Assembly (NCBI GenBank): GCA_034422355.1
Contig: DAOUJS010000091.1
Span: forward strand, 1 to 64,000
From: CATOSP01 sp034422355
GTDB lineage: Bacteria; Chloroflexota; Dehalococcoidia; Lucifugimonadales; UBA3495
Length of the DNA: 64,000 bases
Direction of reading: 5' to 3'
Made by a program: the position numbers and the translations under genes. The notes below the pieces were generated by a model. The model saw only the letters and a list, made by a program, of their open reading frames with translations, was not told the origin of the DNA and did not search any database. This document shows positions 31,727-40,349 of this stretch, piece after piece. The stretch's first letter is position 1, and the number at the start of each line of letters is the position of its first letter.

Positions 31727-32037
31727 AATGTCCCAGTCTTCCTTTAGGATCCTCTCGACAATGGCATCCTGTAGTAGTAGGTGTGCTGTCTCTCCAACAG
31801 TTCCACGCCTCGACGCCCTTGCGTAGAACCTTGATATGCTTTTCGACTGCCAAAGCAGCCTCCCGTGTTGTCGTTCAGACTGTCCATACCAGCCAGTAGA
31901 CCATCCCTCAGACTTGCACGACGCCCCGCAGCCCCAGCCGGAGATGGTCCCCGTCACGACGGGTCCGAGGAAGAAGATGAAGACGAGGGAGAAGAACAGC
32001 AACTCGCCTGGGTCGTCGAACGCTATCCCTTCATCCT
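31727..32037. other. Gene-free stretch with a possible gene remnant
   Basis: No intact gene is seen in these 311 bp. On the minus strand, 31788-31853 reads MAVEKHIKVLRKGVEAWN, which resembles the usual N-terminus of pentapeptide-repeat proteins, but no repeats follow. It may be the remnant of such a gene. Confidence 0.3.
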
Positions 32038-32421
32038 TTAACTGATGGAGTGGGCCAGGGTTTCAGCGTCCTGGATATAACCGGCGGTCTCCCGGATGCG
32101 CCTTTCCGTCTGGTCATTGCAGACGCCATCGTAGAAGCAACGGCCATGAAGCTGGCTGATCCGGCTGTAGTAACGGCCCACCAAAGCATGAACTCTCCGG
32201 TCCTGACGGACCAGAGAATCGAGCCTGTCTGAAGTCTGCGCCGTCGTGGGGGGTTCCTCGCCCGTCCATGCCAGAATGAGGGCGTCGGTGGCCCGCTTGG
32301 TGGCGCACCAAGCCTTTTCCGCCGCGTCCCGGATGTCGCCTTGCTCCAGCCGCGCCAACGCCTCGGCATGGACAACCCTGGCGTCTGCGAATAGCTCCGC
32401 CACCCGGTCAGTTGCGACCAT
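32038..32421 (-). CDS. HEPN/PaREP1-like protein (copy 2)
   Basis: A 127-residue helical protein starting at the ATG at 32421, after GGAGG (30 residues upstream in frame are not supported). The core GDIRDAAEKAWCATKRATDA and the later RYYSRISQLHGRCFYDG are shared almost residue for residue with the gene at 46858-47193. The GD-x-x-x-A-x-EK-x-W-x-A pattern also matches the two genes at 13453 and 53439, so all four probably belong to one family. It stands alone downstream of mfd on the same strand. Function unknown; HEPN-type proteins are often RNases or toxin partners. Confidence 0.7.
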   Translation of the reverse strand: MVATDRVAELFADARVVHAEALARLEQGDIRDAAEKAWCATKRATDALILAWTGEEPPTTAQTSDRLDSLVRQDRRVHALVGRYYSRISQLHGRCFYDGVCNDQTERRIRETAGYIQDAETLAHSIS

Positions 32422-32555
32422 CGTCGCTCCTCCCAATAAATACGTATGCAGTCTTGTCCAACGGTATCTTGCGACTCCTATGCGGCCTTGGTCTGCCTCC
32501 GCCAACCTCATCCGGGCAGCTTATATACGCATTCCTCTTCCAAACTGAGACACTG

Positions 32556-32574
32556 CCCTCTCCCTGGAAGAGGG
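32556..32574 (-). terminator. Possible hairpin after mfd
   Basis: CCCTCT at 32556-32561 pairs with AGAGGG at 32569-32574 in the 195-bp gap between mfd and the HEPN-like gene. The stem is short and has no T-run on the minus strand. Apart from this hairpin I see nothing else in the gap. Confidence 0.3.
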
Positions 32575-32616
32575 GGAGAATATAGCGGCTACGGGGGAGT
32601 TCTCTCACACACCTCC

Positions 32617-35600
32617 CTATCCTGCCAACGCCTTGACCCGGTCCTGGAACGATTGCAGCCGCTCCAGCACCCTGGTCAGACGGAGGAACCACTGGCCGCC
32701 CAAGCGGCGGACGGGCATGTGAATCCGCTGGTTGCCCACGCTGGCCGACGGGCCCAATGCCCTTTGCAGCGGTTGCCTCGCTCCGCCAACTGCGACCTTC
32801 AGGTTGACCGTTATCCCGTCGCTGCCCTGAAGAATCGACTCTATCCCAAGGCGGCTTGCCAGGGCCCTCAGTTCGGCCACCCGGAGCAGGTTCTCCACTT
32901 CCTCCGGCGGAGGGCCGAAACGGTCTTTGAGTTCCTCCGCCAACTCCGGCGCCTCGTGGCGTTCCCGTATCCGGGCCGCCCGCTGGTATATGGAAAGCCG
33001 GGACGCCATGTGCGGAATGTAGCTCTCCGGGATGCGGGCGGGCATCTGAAGCTCCACGCGGGGCAGGTCGGCCATCAGTGCGCTGCCGGTGGAGTCGTCC
33101 CCTCCCTCGCCGTGCTGCAATTCGTCCACGGCCTCTTTGAGCAACTGCCCGTAGAGGTCAAGGCCCACTTCCCGTATGTGGCCGCTCTGGGCCGAGCCGA
33201 GAATGTTGCCGGCGCCGCGTATCTCAAGGTCACGCATGGCGATGCGGAACCCGGCCCCCAACTCCGACGCCTCCAGGATGGCCTCCAGGCGACGATGAGC
33301 AGCGTCAGTTATGCGCCTGCCGCCCGGGACCAACATGTAGGCATAGGCCCGGTGGTCGCCCCTGCCGACGCGCCCCCGTAGCTGGTAGAGCTGGGCGAGG
33401 CCGAAACGGTCGGCCCGGTCCACGATCAGGGTGTTGACGTTGGGCATGTCCAGGCCCGATTCAATGATGGTGGTGCACAGGAGTACATCCGCCTCGCCGT
33501 TGGCGAAGGAGTACATCACGTCCTCCAGGTCGGCCTCGGCCATCTGCCCGTGGCCAATGAGCAAGCGGGCCTGGGGGACGAGTTCGGCCAACTCCGCCGC
33601 CTTCTGCTCAATAGACCTGACCCGGTTGTGCAGGAAGAACACCTGCCCTCCCCGTTCCATCTCCCGCAGGATGGCCTCCTTGATGACCTCCTCACTGTAC
33701 TCGCTGACGAAGGTCTTGACCGGCAGCCGCGCTTCGGGCGCGGTGTCCATGGTGCTCAGATCGCGGATGCCGGACAGGGCCAGGTTCAAGGTGCGCGGGA
33801 TAGGGGTCGCGCTCAGGGTCAGCACGTCCACCTCCCGGCGCAGCTTCTTCAGTTGTTCCTTGTGGTATACGCCAAACCGCTGCTCCTCGTCCACCACGGC
33901 CAGGCCCAGGTTCTTGAAGCGGACGTCCTTCTGCAACAACCGGTGGGTGCCGATGACAATGTCGAGGGTCCCATCTTTCAGGTCCCGGATAACCTGTTGC
34001 TGTTCCCTCCTGGTGCGGAAGCGGCTCAACACCTCCACCTTGATTGGGTAGGGGCTGAGACGTTCGCTGAAGGTTGCGTAGTGCTGCTGGGCCAGCACGG
34101 TCGTCGGCACCAGCAGCCCAACCTGCATCCCGTCATTAACAGTCTTGAAGGACGCCCGCAGGGCGATTTCGGTCTTGCCATAGCCAACATCCCCGCAGAT
34201 CAGCCGGTCCATGGGCTTGGTCTGCTCCATGTCAGTCTTGACGTCGCTGATTGCCGCCGCCTGGTCCGGGGTCTCCTCGTAAGGGAAGGAGTCCTCCAAC
34301 TCCTGCTGCCACACCGAGTCGGCCGAAAACTCGTGCCCCTCGGCCAACTCCCTGGCCGCCTGCACCCGCAGCAGTTCCGACGCTATCTCCCGTGCCGCGC
34401 CCTTGACCCGTTGCTTCACTCGCGCCCACTCGGCTGAACCCAACCTTGTCAGGTTCGGCGGACGGTCATGTGAGCCAACGTAAGCCGTCACCCGGTCGAG
34501 ATGCTCAGTGGGAACGTACAACTTGTCATTTTCGGCATATTCAAGGACCAGGTACTCCTTTTCATTGGAATCCCGCCCACCACCCAACGCAGCATCCGCT
34601 CCGTCGTCGCCCATCCGGGTTGTGCCGGCGAACCGCGCCACGCCGTGGTCGATGTGGACCACGAAGCTGCCCTCCACGAGATCGGAAAGACTGGTAATCT
34701 CCGCACCCGGTTCAGCCCGGCGCGGACTCCGGTAGCGCCGCTCCTTGACCGTTCCGAAAAGCTCGGCGTCACTAAGGAGCATAAGCGGCGTCACGTTTGG
34801 ATGGGCTTGGCCCGGCCTGTCCCCGCTGCGACCATCCCCATTGGCGATTGATACAGCGTCCATGTACCAGCCTTCCCGCAGTGAACCGGGTACGATCAGC
34901 ACTTCGCCAGGGCCAGGGGAATGGTCCACCCTGGAAGACACAGCGGCGTGTATGCCCTGTTCCTCAAGGATTTCGGAGAGACGCCGGGCGTGTTGCGTGA
35001 CAGCTATGATGGCCTTGCCCTGCTGGCCGAACCGCCGGGCGTCGCTTCCCAACTGTTCCAGCCGCCCGTAATAGGGCGGCGCGGGCTGGAAAAGTTGGTC
35101 CTCGCCTTCACCCAACCATCCCTGGACGAGGAGCCGCGGCCGGCGTTCCAACTCTGAAGAAAAATCATCCCAAGGCAGGAAGGGGGACGGGAAACCACGG
35201 GGGAGCTCTCCCCGGTCCTCTCTCCCGGCTCTCATGCGGTCGAAACGTTCCTCCAGGTCCCGTGCTTCCGTGTCGACCTGGCCGGGCAGATCCAGGACAA
35301 TGCGGGCGTCTTCAGGCAGATACTCCAGCAGGCTTACATGATTGAGCAACCCGCTGTAGAAGGTCAGGGTCTCCTGGTTGGGAGCCGAGAGGAGGCTGGC
35401 AAGTTCCTCCTCGATGCGCTCCCGCAGGTCCGGCCCGCAGTGGCGGAAGTCCATCCTTCCGATCAGCGCTTCAAACCGCTCCCGGTCCACGAAGGCTGTC
35501 AATTGCTCCCGCGCCGGGATGATACTCACCCGGTCCACGCTGCCGGTTGGACCGCCGGCAGAATCCCGCCCACCATCCCGCACGGCAGCCAGGGAACGTT

Positions 35601-36285
35601 GGGTGTGAGGGTCGAACCTGCGTATGGTCTCCACCTCGTCGTCCCACAGCTCGATGCGAAACGGAAACTCTGAGTTGGCGGGGAAAATGTCCAGGATGCC
35701 ACCGCGAAGGCTGAAGGTTCCGGGAACCTCGACCACCGGCTCGCTGTGGTATCCCAACTCGACCCAGCGCGGCAGGACCTGGTCCAGCCTGATCCGCTGG
35801 CCAACGCTCCAGGTGTTGCTTTCCGCCTCACCGGTGTCCCGCCCTGCCATCACCTTCATCGGCAGAGTGCCTCGCAGTGCCGCACTCACCGACGCCACCA
35901 CCAGGGGCGCAGGGTATTCCTCACGGTCCCCGGGCCTGTAGGCACAGGCCAGAGACGCCAGGGATGCCAGGCGCTGATTGCCGGTGTTGGCGTCCACGGC
36001 CAACCGTTCGAAGGGAAGCACCTCCGGTTCCGGCAGCAGGTGGACCGGTCCATCTTCCCCAAGATAGGTAAGAATCTGGTCGTGGAGCCTGCGGGCATCC
36101 TCGGGCCGCGGCGTAATGACCAGGGTTGGAACACGGTGGGACTCCCATACCGCAGCGACATACGCTGCCCTGGCTCCCTGGCGGACCGTAACCTCGAAAG
36201 GCTCCTCGGGTGACCCATCCGCCTTTCCCGGTCCGGAAAACATCAGGTGCCGGTTGACCAGATCAAGAACGCCCCTCAGTGACAT
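32617..36285 (-). CDS. mfd: Transcription-repair coupling factor Mfd
   Basis: Mfd removes RNA polymerase stalled at DNA lesions and recruits UvrA. It has about 1,222 residues from the ATG at 36285; an in-frame ATG 63 bp upstream is less likely. The UvrB-like N-terminal part is followed by the polymerase-interacting CarD-like domain (EGSFVVHIDHGVARF, near residue 535). The helicase motor has Walker A GDVGYGKTEIALRA near 698, DEEQRFGV, and SATPIPRTLNLAL. Motif VI is QLRGRVGRGDHRAYAY. The TRCF C-terminal domain is present. Two in-frame insertions of the dispersed 28-bp repeat encode GGRDS-type segments near residues 235 and 565. Confidence 0.96.
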   Translation of the reverse strand: MSLRGVLDLVNRHLMFSGPGKADGSPEEPFEVTVRQGARAAYVAAVWESHRVPTLVITPRPEDARRLHDQILTYLGEDGPVHLLPEPEVLPFERLAVDANTGNQRLASLASLACAYRPGDREEYPAPLVVASVSAALRGTLPMKVMAGRDTGEAESNTWSVGQRIRLDQVLPRWVELGYHSEPVVEVPGTFSLRGGILDIFPANSEFPFRIELWDDEVETIRRFDPHTQRSLAAVRDGGRDSAGGPTGSVDRVSIIPAREQLTAFVDRERFEALIGRMDFRHCGPDLRERIEEELASLLSAPNQETLTFYSGLLNHVSLLEYLPEDARIVLDLPGQVDTEARDLEERFDRMRAGREDRGELPRGFPSPFLPWDDFSSELERRPRLLVQGWLGEGEDQLFQPAPPYYGRLEQLGSDARRFGQQGKAIIAVTQHARRLSEILEEQGIHAAVSSRVDHSPGPGEVLIVPGSLREGWYMDAVSIANGDGRSGDRPGQAHPNVTPLMLLSDAELFGTVKERRYRSPRRAEPGAEITSLSDLVEGSFVVHIDHGVARFAGTTRMGDDGADAALGGGRDSNEKEYLVLEYAENDKLYVPTEHLDRVTAYVGSHDRPPNLTRLGSAEWARVKQRVKGAAREIASELLRVQAARELAEGHEFSADSVWQQELEDSFPYEETPDQAAAISDVKTDMEQTKPMDRLICGDVGYGKTEIALRASFKTVNDGMQVGLLVPTTVLAQQHYATFSERLSPYPIKVEVLSRFRTRREQQQVIRDLKDGTLDIVIGTHRLLQKDVRFKNLGLAVVDEEQRFGVYHKEQLKKLRREVDVLTLSATPIPRTLNLALSGIRDLSTMDTAPEARLPVKTFVSEYSEEVIKEAILREMERGGQVFFLHNRVRSIEQKAAELAELVPQARLLIGHGQMAEADLEDVMYSFANGEADVLLCTTIIESGLDMPNVNTLIVDRADRFGLAQLYQLRGRVGRGDHRAYAYMLVPGGRRITDAAHRRLEAILEASELGAGFRIAMRDLEIRGAGNILGSAQSGHIREVGLDLYGQLLKEAVDELQHGEGGDDSTGSALMADLPRVELQMPARIPESYIPHMASRLSIYQRAARIRERHEAPELAEELKDRFGPPPEEVENLLRVAELRALASRLGIESILQGSDGITVNLKVAVGGARQPLQRALGPSASVGNQRIHMPVRRLGGQWFLRLTRVLERLQSFQDRVKALAG
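34570..34597. repeat. Dispersed 28-bp repeat, copy C (inside mfd)
   Basis: Begins ATCCCGCCCACCACCC. Read on the minus (coding) strand it encodes ADAALGGGRDS, placed in the CarD-like domain between ARFAGTTRMG and EYLVLEYAENDKLYVP. Confidence 0.75.
35563..35590. repeat. Dispersed 28-bp repeat, copy D (inside mfd)
   Basis: Begins ATCCCGCCCACCATCC; only two differences from copy A. Read on the coding strand it encodes AAVRDGGRDS in the N-terminal region of Mfd. Confidence 0.75.
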
Positions 36286-36352
36286 ATACCCACACTTCCA
36301 GTTGGAATTTTGACCACAGCCCGGACGGTCCGGCGCGGCCAATCTCATTACG

Positions 36353-36379
36353 CACGTCTAAACAGACACACGTCTAAAC
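36353..36379. repeat. 11-bp direct repeat between mfd and proB
   Basis: CACGTCTAAAC occurs at 36353-36363 and 36369-36379, 16 bp apart start to start. It lies in the region between divergent genes, downstream of the predicted mfd start point on the mfd side. It could be a tandem operator. Confidence 0.4.
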
Positions 36380-36412
36380 GGGCTGACGCACAATGCCAGC
36401 CCCGTTAACGTT

Positions 36413-36442
36413 ATTCTATGCCCGGAGAGTATCTCCGAACAA
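36413..36442 (-). promoter_or_regulatory. Predicted mfd promoter
   Basis: On the minus strand TTGTTC (36442-36437) and TAGAAT (36418-36413) are 18 bp apart. Transcription would start near 36406, giving a leader of about 120 nt that includes the CACGTCTAAAC repeats. Confidence 0.5.
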
Positions 36443-36494
36443 GGGAAACTCGGCCTTGACGCACCGCAATCATGGGCTTGTCATAACATCGCCG

Positions 36495-36503
36495 TGATAT
36501 AAT
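36495..36503 (+). promoter_or_regulatory. Extended -10 promoter of proB operon
   Basis: TGATATAAT is a perfect extended -10 element (TG, one base, TATAAT). TTGTCA at 36478-36483 is 14 bp upstream, too close for a normal -35, which extended -10 promoters can do without. Start near 36510, 79 nt before proB. Confidence 0.65.
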
Positions 36504-36588
36504 CACCATCGGCCACATCGCCCTTCCAGACGCGCCAGTACCCAATAGCCACTACCCGCCACGGAGCACCGACCAGCGGTCGCCAAGC

Positions 36589-37746
36589 ATGACCAGCCGT
36601 CAGGAAACACGCTACAAGAGAATAGTCATCAAGGCAGGCACCAGCGTACTGACCCGCCCGCCCGACCACCGGACGCTGCACCGACCCGTGATAAACGGAC
36701 TGGTAGACCAGATAGCCCGCCTCCGCGACCGCTCAGTCGAGGTATTGCTGGTCACATCAGGGGCAGTTGCCGCCGGACGAGACGCCCTGGGACGTTACGA
36801 GGACGGCTATGACATCGTATCCCGGCAGGTCTTGGCCGCCGTGGGCCAGAGCCGGTTGATGGGCGTGTACCAGGAACTGTTCGCCTCCCACGGCATCGAG
36901 ACCGCACAAGCCCTTCTCACCGCCGCCGACCTGTCCCACCGTCCATCTTACCTGAACGTGCGCAACACCCTGAGACGACTGCTTGACCTGGGGGTGGTCC
37001 CGGTCCTGAACGAGAACGATGTTGTCGCGGTGGATGAAATCGGTGAGGTGTTCGGGGACAACGACCGCCTGTCTGCCCTGCTGGCAACCTTGGTCGACGC
37101 CGACCTGCTCCTGATATTGACCGACATTGAGGGTCTCTACACCGCCGACCCCCACCTGGACACAAACGCCAGGCTCATCCCCTGGGTGGAGGAAGTTGAC
37201 TCCAGTATCGAGTCCCTGGCGGGCGGCGGACTCAATCCCTGGGCGCGCGGAGGGATGCCAACCAAGATCGACGCCGCGCGGTTGGTGACCAAGTCCGGCA
37301 TTGCCATGATTATGTGCAACGGCCTGACGGAGGACGCGGTGTTGCGGGCTATTTCCTCTCGAAATGGGTGTCAGGGCTTCGGCACCCTGTTCCAACCCTC
37401 GGCCGATAAGCTGGAGGCACGCAAACGCTGGATGCTCAGCGCCATGTCCCCCACAGCTTCAAACACGGGTGAGGTGTTAGTTGATGCCGGAGCAGCGTCG
37501 GCTCTGGAGACGGACCATCGCAGCCTGCTCCCCGCGGGAGTGCATGAGGTGAAGGGCCAGTTCCAGAGGGGCGACATCATTTACATCATGGGCATAGAGG
37601 GGCGCAGAATCGCCTGCGGAATCGCCAACTACGCCGCCGAGGACGTGGCTCGGATCCGGGGACTGCATTCCCACCAGATTCAGGGCGCTCTGGGGTATCA
37701 CTACGGACAGGAGGTGGTCCACCGAAACAATCTGGTGCTATTGTAG
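36589..37746 (+). CDS. proB: Glutamate 5-kinase
   Basis: This enzyme phosphorylates glutamate in the first step of proline synthesis. It has 385 residues, with an amino-acid-kinase domain and a C-terminal PUA domain. Visible motifs are RIVIKAGTSVLT near residue 11, LLVTSGAVAAGRDAL, VPVLNENDVVAVDE, FGDNDRLSALLA, LTDIEGLYTADP and the metal/phosphate loop GGMPTKIDAARL. The PUA domain starts near residue 290 (GEVLVDAGAASAL). It is the first gene of an operon that ends with proA, with two extra genes in between. Confidence 0.95.
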   Translation: MTSRQETRYKRIVIKAGTSVLTRPPDHRTLHRPVINGLVDQIARLRDRSVEVLLVTSGAVAAGRDALGRYEDGYDIVSRQVLAAVGQSRLMGVYQELFASHGIETAQALLTAADLSHRPSYLNVRNTLRRLLDLGVVPVLNENDVVAVDEIGEVFGDNDRLSALLATLVDADLLLILTDIEGLYTADPHLDTNARLIPWVEEVDSSIESLAGGGLNPWARGGMPTKIDAARLVTKSGIAMIMCNGLTEDAVLRAISSRNGCQGFGTLFQPSADKLEARKRWMLSAMSPTASNTGEVLVDAGAASALETDHRSLLPAGVHEVKGQFQRGDIIYIMGIEGRRIACGIANYAAEDVARIRGLHSHQIQGALGYHYGQEVVHRNNLVLL

Positions 37747-37767
37747 TCATACGTGAGGTAGTGTGAG

Positions 37768-38172
37768 ATGGGCAGATTTCAGGTCAAGGTCGGAATCAAA
37801 GGACCGAAAAATGATCGCTTCGAGCAGCTCAATGCCTGGGTGGACAACCGTCCCGGTCACATGATCGTGCCTGCGACCGTGTTGGAAAGACTCGGGTACA
37901 CCCCGACTCGCCGCAGGTATTTCATCCTGGAAGATGGCGGCGAGGCATTGCTGGGAACATGCAAGATAGCGGTGCGAATCAGCGGACAGACAAGGCTCGT
38001 ATCCTGCCTGTTCGACGAAGAAGACGGCGAGGTCCGGCTCGGCTCGAATACCCTTCAGGCGTTCAACCTGGAAGTCAACCCCGCGGACGAGACCCTCATG
38101 CCAATGATGCTGCGGCTGCCGAGTTTCCGGCTAGAGGGTGATGAAGGCAGGTATGTACACAGCAACAATTGA
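37768..38172 (+). CDS. Retropepsin-like fold protein, degenerate active site (copy 1)
   Basis: A 134-residue protein that resembles single-domain aspartic-protease folds. It has the AWVDNRPGHMIVPATVLERLGY segment at the place where family members carry D-T/S-G, and a later LGSNTLQAFNLEVNP. The active-site threonine or serine is replaced (VDNRPG), so proteolytic activity is doubtful. It starts 21 bp after proB with GAGGTAG upstream. The next gene is a paralogue. Neither is a known proline-synthesis enzyme. Confidence 0.6.
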   Translation: MGRFQVKVGIKGPKNDRFEQLNAWVDNRPGHMIVPATVLERLGYTPTRRRYFILEDGGEALLGTCKIAVRISGQTRLVSCLFDEEDGEVRLGSNTLQAFNLEVNPADETLMPMMLRLPSFRLEGDEGRYVHSNN

Positions 38173-38205
38173 AGACCTGTTGGACTGGCACAGGAGCCAA
38201 TCGCC

Positions 38206-38598
38206 ATGACGGTCTTTCAATACCCCCTTGAAGTCGGTGACACGGCGGGGCAGAGATTTGAACGCATTGAAGCTGTGGTGGACACGGCTGCTTCATACAC
38301 ACAGGTCAAAGGGTATCTGCTCAGGAGCCTTGGCCACGAACCCACGGACCATGAGGAGTTTGAGTTGGCCAATGGGGCCACTATAGAGTTAGGGATTGCG
38401 CCGGTCCCATTGCGGATAGACGGTAAGATAAGGTCCACCTATTGCATCTTCGGCAACGATGACGCTGACAATCTGTTGGGCGCTACCACCCTGGAAAACT
38501 TCGCTTTGGGCGTAGACCCGCGAAACCACACCTTGATTCCGGTCGTGCTCAAGCTGCTTGACCTCAAATCGGTGAATGATGATGACGATAACGATTGA
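38206..38598 (+). CDS. Retropepsin-like aspartyl-protease-fold protein (copy 2)
   Basis: A 130-residue protein related to the preceding gene. It keeps a more typical EAVVDTAASYTQVKGYLLRSLG core, with the Asp-Thr-Ala of this fold, followed by LLGATTLENFALGVDP. Such small proteins form active sites as dimers in retroviral-type proteases, so the two copies could pair; that is inference. The last 23 bases overlap the proA start, and the C-terminus is a run of Asp (DDDDND). Three genes of the operon are thus coupled. Confidence 0.65.
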   Translation: MTVFQYPLEVGDTAGQRFERIEAVVDTAASYTQVKGYLLRSLGHEPTDHEEFELANGATIELGIAPVPLRIDGKIRSTYCIFGNDDADNLLGATTLENFALGVDPRNHTLIPVVLKLLDLKSVNDDDDND

Positions 38599-39889
38599 AG
38601 ACCTGATGGACCAGGGCCGGGCCGCGCGCGCCGCATCCCGGTCACTGGCCCGTCTCCCCACCGAGAAGAAGGACCGGATACTGCTCAACATTGCCGAGGC
38701 GCTTGAGGGAGAGCAAGGTCCCGTCCTGGAAGCCAACGCCCTGGACTATGAGGCGGGGAAGGCTGCGGGCCTGAGCGACGCTCTGCTGGACAGGCTTCTC
38801 CTGACCAAGGACCGTCTCGACGCCCTGGCGTCGGATGTCCGCCGGGTCGCGGAGCTCCCGGACCCGGTGGGGGAGCGCCTGGAGTCCCGCACCATGCCCA
38901 ACGGGCTGCTGGTGGAACGGCGAAGGGTGCCTCTGGGCGTAATCGGCAGCATATACGAGAGCCGGCCCAACGTCACCATAGACATCTCCGTTCTGTGCCT
39001 CAAGTCCGGCAATGCCTGTATCCTCCGGGGCGGGAAGGAAAGCATCCACTCCAACGAGGCGCTGTCAAGCCTGGTGCGGGACGCCATAAGTCGAGCCGAC
39101 GGCCCGGTGGACGCGGTGCAGTTCATCGACAACCCTGACCGCTCCCTGGTCGAGGCCATCCTGGGGATGAAGGAGTATATAGACCTGCTGGTCCCGCGCG
39201 GCAGCGATGCCCTGATTCGCTACGTAGCCGGGAATGCCACCATGGCCGCAGTGACCGGCGGCATCGGCGTCTGCCACACCTACATCGACAGAGGCGCGCA
39301 CCTGGAAAAGGCCGCAGACATCGTGTTCAACGCCAAGGTGCAGCGACCATCGGTCTGCAACGCTTTGGACACGGTTATCGTCCATTCCGAGATCGCTCCG
39401 CAATGCCTGCCCCGCATCGCCAAGGACCTTACCGAAGCCGGAGTGGAGTTGCACTGCGACCGCCGCGCCCTGAGCATACTGGGGCCAGACTCTGCGACGT
39501 CCAATGGCGGCAACACGGATTCCGAGACCGGCAGCATCCTCCCGGCCAGCGAGGAGGACTGGGGGACCGAGTTTCTGTCCCTGCTGGCGTCCGTCAAGGT
39601 GGTTGATTCATTGGACGACGCCCTGGAGCACATCGAGACCTACGGCTCGGGCCACTCAGAGGCCATCATCACCGAGGACCAGGCCGCAGCCCAGCGGTTC
39701 CTGGACGAGGTGGACGCCTCCGCCGTGTTCGTCAATGCCAGCACCCGGTTCAACGACGGCGGTCAGTTCGGTCTGGGAGCCGAGGTGGGCATCAGCACCC
39801 AGAAGTTCCACGCCCGGGGCCCGATGGGGCTCCGGGAGTTGACCTCGTACAAATGGGTGGTTATCGGCGACGGACAGGTCAGAGGATAG
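38576..39889 (+). CDS. proA: Glutamate-5-semialdehyde dehydrogenase (gamma-glutamyl phosphate reductase)
   Basis: This enzyme reduces gamma-glutamyl phosphate with NADPH, the second step of proline synthesis, after ProB. It has about 437 residues of the aldehyde-dehydrogenase fold. Motifs include RRVPLGVIGSIYESRPNVT, LKSGNACILRGGKES, the catalytic Cys261 in RPSVCNALDT, and FGLGAEVGISTQKFHARGPMGL near the end. Three ATG codons (38576, 38579, 38582) are possible starts, all within the end of the previous gene, so translation is coupled. No clear ribosome site is seen. Confidence 0.95.
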   Translation: MMMTITIEDLMDQGRAARAASRSLARLPTEKKDRILLNIAEALEGEQGPVLEANALDYEAGKAAGLSDALLDRLLLTKDRLDALASDVRRVAELPDPVGERLESRTMPNGLLVERRRVPLGVIGSIYESRPNVTIDISVLCLKSGNACILRGGKESIHSNEALSSLVRDAISRADGPVDAVQFIDNPDRSLVEAILGMKEYIDLLVPRGSDALIRYVAGNATMAAVTGGIGVCHTYIDRGAHLEKAADIVFNAKVQRPSVCNALDTVIVHSEIAPQCLPRIAKDLTEAGVELHCDRRALSILGPDSATSNGGNTDSETGSILPASEEDWGTEFLSLLASVKVVDSLDDALEHIETYGSGHSEAIITEDQAAAQRFLDEVDASAVFVNASTRFNDGGQFGLGAEVGISTQKFHARGPMGLRELTSYKWVVIGDGQVRG

Positions 39890-39965
39890 ACACTGAGAAC
39901 GCGGGTCCCAGGCGAGGCAGGGGGTCGGCTTGTGCGCTGAGGATCCATATCCAGGAGGGGCGGCT

Positions 39966-40268
39966 GTGGCGGACTTTTTCTATGAGCGCGAGGTGCGGAC
40001 CCCTTATTCCGAGGCCTACACGATTCAGGAGGGCCAACGACAGGTGGGCAGAATAGACATCCATTTTGCCTTCGACCTGGTCCATGCCGCCATCGCCGTA
40101 GACGAGAGTTTGACCCAGGACGAAATCCAGGACATCATCACATACGTCGACGAGGATATAATTGACGCGGTGGGCATCCCACGCGAAGGATTCGTCATCC
40201 ATGTGTTCCAGGGGCGGGAGACTGACGTATTCACCGACGACGACATGGACGACGAGGATGAGTATTAG
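39966..40268 (+). CDS. Conserved hypothetical acidic protein
   Basis: A protein of 100 residues starting at GTG 39966 after AGGAGG. It is mixed alpha/beta (SEAYTIQEGQRQVGRIDIHF, then DLVHAAIAVDESLTQDEI) with a strongly acidic tail DDDMDDEDEY. I do not recognise a family with certainty. It follows proA by 76 bp and may belong to the same operon, or to the catabolic block that follows. Confidence 0.6.
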   Translation: MADFFYEREVRTPYSEAYTIQEGQRQVGRIDIHFAFDLVHAAIAVDESLTQDEIQDIITYVDEDIIDAVGIPREGFVIHVFQGRETDVFTDDDMDDEDEY

Positions 40269-40349
40269 GGGATTATCCCGCGCTCAATGCCCTCACCCAC
40301 GTTCCCAGGTTGAGATGCCGTTGTAATGCAACAGTAGAAGGAGGCGGCA

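Noticed and set aside
31509..31853. Minus-strand ORF of 114 codons overlapping the DUF3179 gene end
   Set aside because: Only the first 18 or so residues resemble a known family (pentapeptide-repeat N-terminus); the rest is antisense of the DUF3179 gene.
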